NCBI GenBank assembly: GCA_947652115.1 | Contig: OX393562.1 | Coordinates: forward strand, 17,279,934 to 17,343,933 | Origin: Blastomussa wellsi | Lineage: Eukaryota; Cnidaria; Anthozoa; Scleractinia; Plerogyridae | Direction: 5' to 3' | Length of the DNA: 64,000 bases | Part shown: piece by piece, positions 35,396 to 48,394 of the stretch | Numbering within the stretch: position 1 is the first letter of the stretch | Layout of the letters: each line of letters begins with the position of its first letter | Translations under genes and position numbers: made by a program | The notes under the pieces: generated by a model | The model's database searches: none | Told to the model about the DNA's origin: nothing | The model's input: only the letters and a program-made list of their open reading frames with translations

Positions 35396-36710
35396 AAAAT
35401 GGAGACATTCCATTTATTTTATTTTTTTTAATTTTTATGAAATTTATAAGGAAAACTTAACGGCGTATATTTCCATCACAGTTATCACAAAAGCTCTCGA
35501 GGGAATACGAATAAATGAACTTTTTTCAAGGTGAAGGTTTTACTTATAAGTAGGTAAAAAAATTGAATAGTTGACAGCCGCGCTTAATAGTTTTGGATGA
35601 GCCTGATGTTGACTCCTAAGTCCGCATCGCAATGAAATCAATAATTCATATTTCTACTTATTTTCAAATTAAAACGTGATTCCTTGCTTTCTGTAACTTC
35701 TTTGTAACTTCGTTCATGAAAAAATTATTTTAAGTAAAATTGCTAAGCGCAATTTCGTTTTATTCAGTTTGAAAAGGAAACAGACAGTATACCGTTAAAA
35801 AGCAATCTCTTGTGATGTTTTGAAGGATATTAAAATTTACTCATTCAGTGACTATAATATGTATTTCGTAAGTGTTTTCGTCTCAAAGGACTTTTCATAT
35901 TCATGAATTGTGTGATCTGCCATATTTCATAAAGCTAGCAAATTTCCTTGTTTGCGTTTTAAGGCTTTGGTCTGGCCTTTTGTTCTTCTGTGCAATTTTG
36001 CCCCAATTAGGAAAATGAGTTCTCAGAATTAACTTTTTCATCTTTAAGATGTTTATTTACACTTGGTATGGATATAATTGTCAATATACATATCGCGGCA
36101 ACTCTTTAATGTTCACACGAAGCGCCGATAAAAGAAGACTGTGACGTCACAGAGCAATAAACATGTTCTAAATTGTATTATAATATGACTAATATTCTAG
36201 ACGTGCCTCAAATCATTTGGTTATATCGCTTGCATTGCTATCCAGTGCTTCAATTTTCGAAGTCCGCTTGTCAAACTTGTCATGTGTGGACATCTACATC
36301 CTTTTTCTTTCTAATTAAGTAAAACCTACGTTAAGTAACAATTTTGCTTTGGAAAGTGATCGAGGTGTGCGGTCAGTCGAAGAGCGGCTCTTCTAAACAA
36401 GACGTTAAACCCTAATCTCAGCCTTTAAGGTAACAATAACTCTTATACATTTTTCTAATTTTTGAAGTATCGGCTCGACTTGAAATACAGTTTTACTGTA
36501 GGTCTGTTATGTGACCATGGGGCGCAAATTCATTTTACTACCGAGAAAAAAGCTCACAATACTGTAATGTTAGTGATTTAGCAACAAAAGAAATGCCTTG
36601 ACAAAGGCTGGGAGTCTTGAAAAAGGAATATCAAACTTTCTCCACCGCAACAAAAATCAAATACGGCTTGCGCATTTTGCAAAAACTGAATTTATTCCTT
36701 CTTTGGGTCT
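35396..36710. other. Intergenic DNA, nothing recognised
   Basis: About 1.3 kb of AT-rich sequence. No open frame with recognisable motifs and no clear repeat structure. Confidence 0.5.
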
Positions 36711-37023
36711 ATGGGCCTTAATCACACGGCGGCCATGTTGAGTCCCGAGGGATTGAAAACTTTTGTTTTGTCACGCGGAAACTCGTTCCCAAGCATTTCA
36801 ATTCGAGGCTCGGGGTACGATCTATTGGGCGATGTAGCAGCTCTCGTAAGGTCTCACATGATCACATGAATGGCTCGATACCCTGCGTGAAAACAATAGA
36901 ACAAACAACAGGAAAAATGCCCCTAGCCCCTAAAACAATAGCAACTGCTGTCAGTAGAATTACAAGCTTGCGAGAGCTGCTACACTACCGAATCTATTGT
37001 CCGCCACGAGAATAAGGCCCATT
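36711..37023. mobile_element. 313-bp MITE related to repeat family A
   Basis: Outer ends atgggccttaatcacacggc and the reverse complement of ctcg-type aataaggcccat form inverted repeats. An inner pair, gtagcagctctcg and cgagagctgctac, lies at 36835 and 36971. The interior shares ccctagcccctaaaacaata with family A at 8463 and 30448. Confidence 0.65.
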
Positions 37024-39318
37024 CTATTTGCGTTAGAAAGCCATACTATTTTTATCATTTTGGAGATTGCAACGATTCGATATTCTCTTAATATCGATTT
37101 GTATTATTTTATACTCTCTGCCCTCAACAAACCTGCAAAACCAAATATCAAGGGAAAAAATAAATTTTGTTCAACTAGATACAGTTTGAAATTTGGTGGC
37201 TTGAAATTAGGAATACGGTACATAAACATGTACTTAAGATTCACAACAAACGCCAAATCGTGGCCGTCAATATGGCAAAGATCCTTTGATTTTATTGCAA
37301 AGTCGACGCCTTACCTAAGTTCCTGGAATACCACTATTTGTCCAATGAGTTAATATATCAACAGTATAAACGACGGCTACGCCTGCTGTGGCATAGTAGT
37401 GCTGTTAGAGTTGTCAAAATTAAGTTGACCAGAATTGTATCTTAAGAGATGCGTCGATCACAAGCTAGGGCCCTATTAAGAAAGAAAGACTTGCTGTTTA
37501 TTTACAGATTGACAGGATTAGTGTCAGCCGACAAGATTTTCAGGTGGTCATTTAAATACAACTATTTGCATACATATATGTCTGTGAAAATATATGTGTG
37601 AAAGACAGTGGACAGGCGGCAAACAAACAAACTGCAAAAAAGATCGAGACATTGGAAATTAACCGAACATTTCAACTGTCCAATTAACAAATAATCTTTG
37701 TCGTCATACGCGGTTTTTGACCACTTTTCGGAAAAATGGTCAACCTTCACCGTAAAATTGCTATTTATTTCCCCAGCTGTTTTATATCTTTACATTTTAG
37801 TATCATTCACTGCTGAAACTTTCTTTCTTATTCCTTGGCCAAGCACTGCTGGGGCAGCAAAGAAGAGCATCCAATTAATCTGCGAGACGGCTAGAGTTGG
37901 CTAGGGATTCTCTTTCATCGGGTGAGAGGCATCACCTGCACCCGACGGTGCGAGGTGTTTCTATATGGAGTGCGTTTATCTGTAACATAGCTTATGTGGG
38001 GTTTGAAACATGGTATTAGAATTCACGTCAACGAATGAGGTGTTGATAGTAACAGAACGAAGCCTCTAAAGTAGAAACATGGAGTAGACGAAAGTTTCAA
38101 AATGATGACAAGCTGTTACTAGCAGAAATGTCTTTTGGCGTACATACTGATTACTTTCAAATTGTAGGAAGCCTCAAAATAAGAGTTTTCTAGGGTAGAA
38201 AACGCCAAAGAGGTAATAATGAACCAGACGTAAACAAAGAGGAAGATTAAGGCGAACTCTAAGTTCTGAAGAAGACAACCTTTTCAAAATTGGTCATTGT
38301 TCGTGTCTGTGAGCTACGTCTTTACAAGAGGACTGTATTGTAAACGGTCATAGTGTTTCCAAACGTAAAATATAAAGTTTCCTTCAATTTTCTTTTAGCA
38401 ACACTGTCCCGTTGCAAATGTTTAAGACCTTTATAAGGCCGGCTTTGGCTTGTATTTTGCTAAAAAGGGCTTTTTTCCTATAAGAAAATTCGTAGCTGTT
38501 TTTTTTTAGTCAAGCAGAAAAGGGCGTTTTCCATATCTGATAATTGAAGCTCTATTTATTAGTTCTACTAAGTTTAGAGAAAACTCTTGTATCAGTGTGT
38601 TTCCCCTGTCAGAAAACAAAGCATCACTGGTATGTTTGGATGAACAAGACTGTTTGTTATTCGTTTCTATTTTTCATACGTGCACCAGAGGAAGTTGTAA
38701 TCTATTCCCAATTAAAACATACTGTTAGAGTATCATAAATAGCCAAATTTAATGTAACCCCGGGGGAAAGCAACAAATTTTAATAATTTAGACCACTTGA
38801 ATAGAAATATGGTCCACATATAAATTCCATAATGACACTGTGTATCTGGGTTTTGATTTATGGTGTCGATAAGGCGTCTTCATTAAATTGGTCAGATCAG
38901 ATCAACGCCTATTGGAGTACCATATAAGAAGCACTTTAAATGCAAATTTTCTTTTATTCCGGTTGAAACATCTGCTCTCCTGGTTTATTAATGCGTCGGT
39001 CGAAAAAAACTCTAATAGTCAAACCTCCCATTTCGTAGAAGCAAAACTGGAACGCCAACACCATCTGCAAAACTATCTTTGTCTTAGTATTGTTGAATTC
39101 AATCGTTTACTCTTGAGGTAAGAAATAATCTGTAGCCGGAGATAAACCTTGCAGAGGTTTTTCCGTATGGGCGTCGTTGCAAAACAGTTTTTGCATCAGT
39201 AAATGAGTGCTTTAATTGCTTATAACTTAGCTAGACTTCCTTCTGTGACGATACGGTGTGACACGGAGCTTCTGCAAAAAGTCTGCCATAAGCCTTGGCT
39301 TATCGTAACATTAATATA
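37024..39318. other. Intergenic DNA, no supported gene
   Basis: About 2.3 kb of AT-rich DNA. Short open frames (for example near 37698 and 38544) lack motifs, splice context and codon conservation I could recognise. Confidence 0.5.
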
Positions 39319-39471
39319 GTTGAACCTCTTCAAGAAGGACACCATGTAGGGAAAGGGAAGTGTGCCCCTTTTATAGAAGTGTCCGTATTACAGAGGTAGA
39401 GTTAATACGAATTTTTATCTCTTTCGGACGAGGTTCCGTATAGTAGAGGTATCCGTAAGGAGAGGTTCAAA
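39319..39471. mobile_element. Pogo/Tigger-like MITE (153 bp)
   Basis: Ends gttgaacctcttcaagaagg and (reverse complement of the right end) tttgaacctctccttacgga, followed by tacc and related phrases. Internal phrases gaagtgtccgtatt and aggtatccgt repeat the end motif. This end sequence and internal repetition are typical of small Tc1/mariner-pogo derivatives, which insert at TA; a TA lies at the left flank. Confidence 0.6.
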
Positions 39472-41267
39472 TTTAATTATTAAAATTCCCACTTTTGTTC
39501 ACTAATTCAAAGTAAGCTGATGTACAAATATGTCTCTGGATTTGACTCGCCAGTGATGCAAGCGTCGACGCTTTTCCAACACCGACTCAGTCACGTGTTT
39601 AGTTATTACAAGATATGCCAAACTTTATCGAATGACAAGCATGTCCAAATAAGGTTCGTATTGCTGTCGAATGTAACCGCAAGGGGGAGGCTGACATACA
39701 AGAAGAATGAATGACTTTTAACTTGGCTAAATTGGGCGTTGTCTGTGGAGAGAAGGAAAAAGTTCTTGGAATTTTTGAATTCCTATCTAACGTAAGTGAA
39801 AAGTATTGTTTTGGTTCATACGGATATCAAATACTCAGAGCAACTGCTGACCGTTTGGTAATATAAACATTAACTTGTTCGGTTTGCTCTGGTTCACGGT
39901 TTCCCAGAGAATAGTCAATGTTGTCTTCAAATGTGCGAGGAAACACCTTGGAACTGGCATTTTTGAAGGTGGAAGAAATCATACATCCTTCGAAGAAATG
40001 ATTCAAATAAATTTTAAATTTGTTTTCTCTGATGAACAAGGTCAATTTATTTTTGCAAAAGGAATTTAGAATAAAATAGAATACAGCGTTAACTTTGTAT
40101 GATTGTCGGCCGAGGAGAGTTTTGACAAGAAACTAATGAGCGAACTAGTACCAATTGTTTTATCATCCGCCATGTATATCGTATGTTTTTCTGAAAGAAT
40201 GACAATAACAGCACATTTTATCTGCTCTGATCACTGCCTTTGCTCTTATAAAATGATTAGCAGGATTTGTATTGACACTGAGTGGAAACGTTGATGTTTA
40301 TCACTGGTATTTGGATTCCGAAGGTACTTTAGTGATGTATCAGCTGGCTATTCAGTTTAAGTTGTTGTCAAGCATTGATCGTGGAAATATTTCAGCGTAA
40401 TTTCTGAAACTGAAGCACCATCAACCAATAATAAAAGTACTCACATTTACATCATCAGACGCACGAAAATAGTAAAAATTAAACAGAAACGTTTTCTGCT
40501 TGATGATAGTGTATGACCACATCCAAATATTATCTGCTTCAAAGTCATGCGACTCAATTTCACCCATGCAGAGAGTAATTACACTGTAATTATTGGTTGA
40601 GGTTTTTGATATCCAGAATATATAAGTATCTGAGGTACGTACGATTAGCTCACCGCAACGTATAATACTGCGGTGGACTGAATTTCAAATTTACTTGAAT
40701 TGTACATAAGGGATTTTCTAATGGAGCTTCATTGAGTTGAGAATTTTGAAGGTGTCGGTGTTATTGTGATGAAATAGTGATCAAAATAATCGACTAAAGA
40801 ATTTCAGAATGGCTGTGAATTAAAGGAAATAAGGTTGTAACGAATAAGGGAAAGGTGCTGTGATGCAGTATCAGACTAGAGTGAGCGAACGACGGGGAGA
40901 GATTTCTCCAATTGTAGCATGCCCGTGATTTCCTGATTTCCGCTCAAAGACTTTTCGTGCACATTTCAACAAATGAAAGTTTCAAGAGATAGAGAATTGT
41001 GGATAAAATTAGCGTTCAAAGGAATCAGCAAATTTAAACTAACTTCTTTTCTACAGGCGTTAAAGTGTAAACGATTAAGTAGGGCAAATAATAACATGGA
41101 CGCACAATGAATTTTCTAGAAATTTTCTAGCTTTAGCAGTCAGATGGGGAAAAGTGATAAGAGATAAGCCTACTGCAACCTCCGTCGCCAAGAAATTAGG
41201 GAGCTCAAGGTGGCTCGATCGGATTTTTGAGTGACGATACCTTTCAACTTTGAGCAGCTAGTGTACC
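39472..41267. other. Intergenic DNA, no supported gene
   Basis: About 1.8 kb. Nothing recognised beyond short open frames without motifs. Confidence 0.5.
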
Positions 41268-42772
41268 GCAAAAGAGTATCTAACAGAAAATCGATTGCTC
41301 CAAGTGCACTAGAGAAAGATCAAAGTTTCAGATGAAATACGTTTTATCGTGATCAGAGTTACCATAGCAACGTAGTGACGTCATGCCCCACTTTACTTGA
41401 GACCGAATAACTTGTCACCAAGAGATAATTTTGGAAAACCCTTCCTGGATCTTTGACCTGACATACGTTTCTTGAGGTCTGTCAAATTTGAAGAATTTTT
41501 ACAAGAGTGATTTCGAGAAAATGTATGGCGAAGTTTTAAGGTGTTACAATACAACAAAATAGTATTAGTTCCTGAATGCTATTAAAACATTTGTTCACCA
41601 GGCCTCATGTCGGATGACTTTGGTGTGAAATAAATTGAGTAGCATCCAATTAAATTTGGTGAAAATCTTAGCAAAATCGTTGTATTCGATTTCTGAAAAC
41701 ACTGCCTTGAAAATAAACAGGAGTGAAGTGTTATTTTGCGTTTTCGTCAAAATTGACCCTACATTTATTAAAATGGTCACTATTTAAAAAGCGGTACATA
41801 AGTTTTTCTTAAAATTATTCTTCAGGTAGATTTACCAATATTTAATATAATCCCTGAGTTTAAACTTCATTGAAACATTCTAAGGCTGCCAATTTTTATC
41901 CTCAACTTTGGTAAACATTGTGCTTATTTTCCGTCTAGTCGCTTGTGGTTCTAATTATACTTATCCATTGTCTCGAATCTCCGTGCAATTGTAAATTTAA
42001 ATTCCTCATTAATTAACGATGTATGAATTCACGACGCATTGAAATGTACAGTTGCACGGAGATTCAAGACAATGGATAGGTATAATTAGAACAACAAGCG
42101 ACAAGCCGGAAAATAAGCCCAATGTTTACCAAAGTTGAGGCTACAAATTGACAGCCTCATAATGTTTCAATGAAGTTGTAACTCGGGGATTATTTTAAAT
42201 ATTGGTTAATCTACCTGAAGAATAATTTTTAAAATAATTTATCTACCGCTTTTTAAATAGCGACAATTTTAATAAATGTAGGGTCAGTTTTGACTAAAAC
42301 GCAAAATAACACTCCACTCCAGTTCATATTCAAGCCAGTGTTTTCGGAAATCAAATAGAACGATCTTTCTAAGATTTTCACCAAATGTAATCTGATGCTA
42401 TTCAATTTATTTCAGACCAAAGTCATCTTACATCAGGCCTTGAGAACAAACTTTTTAACAACATGCAGGAACTAATGTGATTTTGCTGTATTTTAACACC
42501 TTAAAACTTCAGCATAAATTTTCTCGAAATCGCTCTTATAAAAATTCTTCAAATTTGGCAGACCTCAAGGAAAGTATGTCAGGTCAAAGATCCAGGAAGG
42601 GTTTTCCAAAATTATCTCTTGGTGACAAGTTATTCAGTCCCGAGTAAAGAGGGGCATGACGTCACTACGTTGCTATGGTAACTCTGATCACGATAAAACG
42701 TATTTCATCTGAAAGTTTGATCTTTCGCTAGTGCACTTGGAGCAATCGATTTTCTGTCAGAGACTCTTTGGC
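41268..42772. repeat. 1.5-kb near-perfect palindrome
   Basis: Arms of about 735 bp (41268-42003 and 42037-42772) are reverse complements with scattered mismatches, around a centre near 42020. Markers: aaaatcgattgctcc against ggagcaatcgatttt; accatagcaacgtagtgacg against cgtcactacgttgctatggt; ggttctaattatac against gtataattagaac. It has no protein-coding content I can support. Either a large foldback element or an inverted duplication. Confidence 0.9.
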
Positions 42773-43269
42773 AACGGCAACGTCACTAAACAAAAGGTTT
42801 AATGAGGAGAACAATGGCTGAGCGCGTGCGTTATAATTCTTTGCACATTTCTTTGCTGTAGATTCTGCGTTGCGTGGAGAACGTGAGTCACAACGGCTAA
42901 TTTTTACATTTCTATTTCGAATTCATCGTTGCGTTATAGATTCAGTTCGTGATAACTTTGACCATGGTTTCTTAAGCTCCCTACTGAGGCTCCTGCGAAG
43001 ACAGCCTCTAAAGAAATGTATTACAAAATTCAACTGATGCCTTAAATTTTCAAGAAAAGCCTCAAGAATATCAGAGTAGCCGTTAATAGTAAAGATAACG
43101 CATTTTCACTTTAAATAATCAAAAATAATCCTTTCTCCCGTGAAACAAATGACCAGGTACCCCTGTTACCAAAATCTCCTGGGAGGTCCTCAGTAAAACC
43201 TTCATGGGCGAATCTGCTCCGCCATAGATCCCTCGTCGTTACTGGATGTCTGCCACCGTTAACCCAGCG
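42773..43269. other. Intergenic DNA, nothing recognised
   Basis: About 500 bp between the palindrome and the short-phrase repeat. No gene or repeat seen. Confidence 0.45.
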
Positions 43270-43760
43270 GCAAGTAAGTTAGAGGTTCTATGGAGTTTCA
43301 ATGGTTCGACGGAGAACTTTTTTTCTCGAATTCCTTGGTGGCCTTGGGGCTTCCTTGGAGTTCCACTGAGTTTCCCTTGAGTTCCCATGGGGATTATATG
43401 TAGTTTCCATGGAATTTCTATCCACATTTTATGGAGTTCCCTTTTAACACCATGGAGATCCTTTCCACCAACTGGAAGTTCCATGAAGTTCCATGGATTT
43501 TCCGTGGAGGTTCCACTGAGGTTTCATCAAGGTTCGTGGAGGTTCCATGGATTTTCAGTTGAGTTCCATGTAGGTGCCACGGATTTTTCGTGGAGTACCA
43601 GGGAATTTGCACGGGGGTTCAATGGAGGTTTCATTGTTTCACGGAGATTCTATCGAGGTTCCATGTAGTTCCCTGGAGTTAGATATCGGCACGCGTTAGG
43701 TGAGCGGTTCTCAACTCTAAGGGGTTCCCTTGAGCTTCCATGAGTTCCGTGGAAATTCAA
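43270..43760. repeat. Degenerate short-period repeat built on ggttccatggag
   Basis: The phrases ttccatgga, gttccatg, ggaggttcc and gagttcc recur many times at irregular spacing of about 10-25 bp across roughly 490 bp. It looks like an old, diverged minisatellite. Open frames on both strands come from the repeat and are not called. Confidence 0.7.
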
Positions 43761-44089
43761 TGTACCGTAATGATTGGATTTAGCGCCCTCCTTCAATAAG
43801 CGCACTTCACACTTTATTATTTTAAATTAAATGTTACAAAAAGGCATGCCCCCAACTAGCAATAGCTAATCTAGGCGGGCTATGCCTTAATAGCCGAATT
43901 AAAAAGGTATGTGAAACAGAAATTAACTAATAAAATAAAAGGGAAAAATACGGTATTGAGTAACAACAAGAAAAAACGTTTCATTGACCTAATTTAAAAT
44001 ATTAAAGGGACAACTACTGTTTATGCTAGAGAGTCTAAATGGGGGGTCCACATGTCGGTTGTCGGTTAAAATTTTCGATCTTTGTTGGT

Positions 44090-44407
44090 TGTCGGTAAAT
44101 GTCATATCTTGTAATTGGAATTTCGTATTGCAATTTGCGTAGTGTAGTTCTCTTTTTATTATATTGTTTATATGTAGATGAATGGAACATTTACTATATA
44201 GTAACTTGCAAACCCCGAAGATCTGTTTTTGGGCTTTAGAACATATCATGTCGGTAAATGTCATATCTTGTAATTGGAATTTCGTATTGCAATTTGTGTA
44301 GTGTAGTTCTCTTTTTATTATATTGTTTATATGTAGATGAATGGAGCATTTACTATATAGTAACTTGCAAACCCCGAAGATCTGTTTTGGGGCTTTAGAA
44401 CATATCA
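44090..44407 (-). repeat. 159-bp unit duplicated in tandem
   Basis: The segment from gtcggtaaatgtcatatctt to agaacatatcat occurs twice with a 159-bp offset and a handful of differences. 159 is 53 codons, so a minus-strand open frame (43989-44438) runs through both copies. It has no recognisable domain, and I treat it as a product of the duplication. Confidence 0.85.
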
Positions 44408-47400
44408 TGTTGCGCTCAACGTCCGTTTTGTGTAGCAAATGGCGTCCCCCTTCCCTCCTTCATTATCATTGATTCGTTTGATTGGTTGCTCTATAAAATG
44501 TTATCAAGATTGTGAGCAAGTTAAAGTTGTTTGCTTGTTGCTGAAATGCAATAGCTTGCATCCATCTACGGGACTACAGATAACAATGTTCTACAAACGT
44601 AGGGTGGATACAAGTAAAATAATCTCACTCTGGAAGACGATACTCTTTAATTAAATCGTCAGCTTTAAGTCACCGGGCTGAGATTGAAAGTGGGTTTTCC
44701 CGAAACGTTTGCATAACCTTCTCAAGTGACTCAGTTTTAGCATAAATAAAATGGTCGTAGGACGAGATGAATGCTGAGAAATCAGAAGAGCGTAATAAAA
44801 TTTGTAGGACTGCCAAGTGAACTATGATTTACAGATATGAGGGGTTTTTTCTTTAAAACTTGATTTGGTTCCGGATGTAAATATAATAAAAAATGACTAT
44901 CCCAAAAAGTAGACATCATTCTCTAGGTTTGAAATATATTTTGACAGTACTGTATTTCATTATTTACGGGGACAATTTGTAGTTTTTAGGGTAGGTAGCA
45001 TCTTCTGATGTACATCTGGTGGGACGTGTTAAGACTAGTTTTTCGAAGTTTGTTTGATAGATCTTGATGAATTTAATGGAGTTAATCCAGTTTGATTAAA
45101 CAAGAAGTTCTTCTATAGCTCCTCCCACATCTCGCACCGTTCGGGACTTTGACTGTGATGTTTGTCCCCAGGGTGGGGATTTTGATCGGGAATTTTGTCA
45201 TGGCTGCCATTTGTAATAGTGGAGAAGTGGAAGATTTTGATACTTTTGACCAATTATGTTGTCTCGGGGGTGGGGAATTTGACTTATCTTTTCAGAAAAT
45301 GTCAAAATCCCCCCTCCCTCCCATTGATAGGTGCATCAATTCGGTATTAACCCGAGAACTCATCCTACTTTATCGTCTTTTTCTGATCTTGGCCGACAAA
45401 AAAGAATACCGCAGGCGTTAAAGGAGCTACGTCATGGGTTGTGCCTTTTGAAAAATTTAGCCTATTTTTTTTCAAAGTCGTCATTTGAAATCCGTCTAAA
45501 TCTTCTCTTTCCTTAGCCATCCTTGTTCCTTTTTGCTTTATTATCACCTCTTTGGTGTTTGGTAAACTATTAGGTTTAGGTTTCCTTCATTTTAAGGGGG
45601 ATTTGGTTCGTCACAAAAATAATTCAAAATATCGTGACGTGAAGCGAGTAAGCCATGTGAGTATTTTAATTTATTCAGACTAGTTTCCATACCTTTCTCT
45701 ATATTGGCATATTACACAACCCCAAACTAACAATATGTAGTTTTTTAGCTTACAGCGTAAAATGGCTAAAGAATTTAATTAAAAACTTTATTCGGTTTTT
45801 GTCACATTTCCTGTGTGTCAATTATGAAGGTCACGTAAAGTAATTATCTGTTATGCTGAGCAGTTTGGGAACCTGGTCTTAATAAGTACATTTTGATTAT
45901 TTTATTCCGGTTTTTTCTCGTTATTTCAATAATTATTTGCTTTTGAAGATATATCCAACAATAAAGATAAGTGAAAATGTTTATCACGATATATAACGCC
46001 TCTCATTTCGTCTTTTTGATCCTTTACTCCATGCTGGATAACGAAACGGAGAACTCGAGGGAGTGTTTCGTCACCAAGTCCACTTGAATTTCGCCATTTT
46101 TCTTTTTCATCTTCTGAAATAATATATCATAACGAACTTCTTTTCTTCGGGTTTCAATGAAATATTACACCTTTAATTTAATCCCTGCACATATATGCAA
46201 GCTAAACTGATTAAAAGTCCATCACTCTTACCTTTCGTTATGTTATTAATTAAAAGCTATTAAACTCTTAAAATTGTCTTTTCCAGTGGCGGATGTAAAG
46301 GTGAGGCACTCGTAAAGATATATTTTCTGCCTTTTTGACATTAATGGCGAGCTAATCTCTGTCTAACATGATTGATTAACGTCAACTTAGAAGAAGCTTT
46401 TCCGTAGCTGTAATTAATCATGAGACATGGCGACGTCGAATGAAAATCCTCTTTTGACCATTACGTTTTTCACTTCTTTTGATATATAAATGGATGTACT
46501 TGATTTATTATTTTTTCATTAGCAAATATGTAGATTCTGAAATACATTTGTCTTATAATACGACTTAAATGAAGCAGCCCGGTCGCTATTACTGAGTCAG
46601 TACGAAAAGGGTCGAGTTACAAGAGAAGATCGCAAAGTAGCCCTCTTGCAAAGTCACGAAGACCATTTATGGTGTTTATGCAGATTTATTACACAGCTTT
46701 TAACACACTTGGTATAAAAAAGTAAGTTCCTTTTTTGACTTCTCGGTTTTTATTAATTTTTGATTTTTCCTTGCAGTTTATTGAATTGTTTTTGACGCTA
46801 CTCGGGGCAAATTACGTTGCAACAAAACAAAAAGTCAGCTAAAACGGTTACGCATTGAGGATGAAACTTCTATTTAATTACCTGAAAGTGTTAAAATAAA
46901 TTGCACCAACTACAACCAAAAGCGCATCTTGCTAGTTTCGCTCGTCATAGTGATACATATGTTATAGTCAATTAAAGGCCAAGGGAAAAATTCGCGGCTG
47001 CTGTTTGGGTCCTTTTCCATATTCATATTTCTGAGATGGTTCAGGTAATGACAACATCAACCAAACTTTTCCAGTGAATTAGGCAGCTTCAAAGTAGGAA
47101 CCTCTCGTGTAAAAAGTTATAACTGCAAGGCGCACAGAATTGAAACGTCAATCTTCCAATTCAATCTTTAAATTGTTTTTTTATGTTTTTAAAGTAGGTT
47201 AAGAGCGGGCTCATCTTTCCCAGTTCGTTTCATTTGGATATGCTTTAATAAATAGCGTCAAAGAGCCACAGATGGTGTTAAAGGGGCCACATTGGATCAC
47301 AATTATTATTTGGAGAATTCTGTTACTTATAATATGCGGATATTGAACTGCTTGGACGGAACGTATGATATATAACTACAACTTGAAGAAACGAATAGAA

Positions 47401-48394
47401 CTTGAAAAAGGAAGAAGTAGATTTTTCTCACACGGAATGGTCAATTTCTTTGTATATTACTTTTGTAGCGGGAGATCGGTGCATGAAACGGATGTCTATG
47501 TTTAACTTAAATGATGGGCTTTTATATATGGAATATCTGCCGAGATGGGCGGTAGCTTGCAAAATGCATGTAAAAGACACAAAATAAAGGTGACAAGTAG
47601 ACTACAAGCAAACTGAAATTTAAATATCAATTGGCAGGGAAGTAATAACTTATTACAACGCGAACAAAAGTTATATATCTTAAACAAACAAAATGAAACC
47701 GCAATCGCGTTACCTGGGTTACAGAATATAGCAAGACTAAAATTAATTTTTATGAGTTAATAAAAGGATACAAATTACTTTACGCACAGAAATTGCAGGT
47801 ACGAAATGTTCTCTTCTTATGTAATATCCTTCTGCTCAGCTTAATTAAAAACTTGTGTGAAGTCTTGAGTTACATCCTGCCGGGGAAATGAAATTATCTC
47901 CTTGTTGCTCGTTGTCGGACCTTCATTAGTTACGTATGTAATCAAAAACCATTTTTTATTAGTTTTTTCAAATAGCGTGAAAAACCACGTTTCGGATTTC
48001 TTTCATTCTAAAAACCCTGGAGATTCGCTTGCACATGCTTCGACGCTTTCTTTGAATTTCTCTCCTACGTAGAAACGAGAGACGTTTTAACGCGAAGCTT
48101 CGATTTCCCTGTTTCCGATTTCCAAAGCAATTTGCCCCATTTCAAGTAAAAATGTTTGTCTAAAAGGCCATTTCGTGCTTTCTTTCTACCAGTTTGTAAT
48201 GTGTAATCACTCTCGGTGATTGACACTGGCGCCAGTTTAATAATCTAAAAAGTCGCAAACTACTGTGAATGTCATCACATAAGCGGACTGCCAATGTTAA
48301 TTAGTGATATTGCTTACAAAGAAGACTGGCTTAGATGTATAAAGTGTCTGGATCCCACGCCTTTTTTACGTAGGCGTTCGCTTTATGATGTAAC
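44408..48394. other. Intergenic DNA, no supported gene
   Basis: About 4 kb of AT-rich DNA. A stretch at 45130-45430 repeats ggtgggg/gaatttt-type phrases and may be a fragment of a transposable element, but I cannot assign it. No exon with motifs seen. Confidence 0.45.

Noticed and set aside
36997..37353. 118-codon open frame
   Set aside because: It begins in the end of a MITE and shows no domain or splice context.
45149..45421. 90-codon open frame with Gly/Asp-Phe phrases
   Set aside because: Repeated gggg/gaatttt phrases on the DNA level explain it; looks like a transposon fragment, not a gene.
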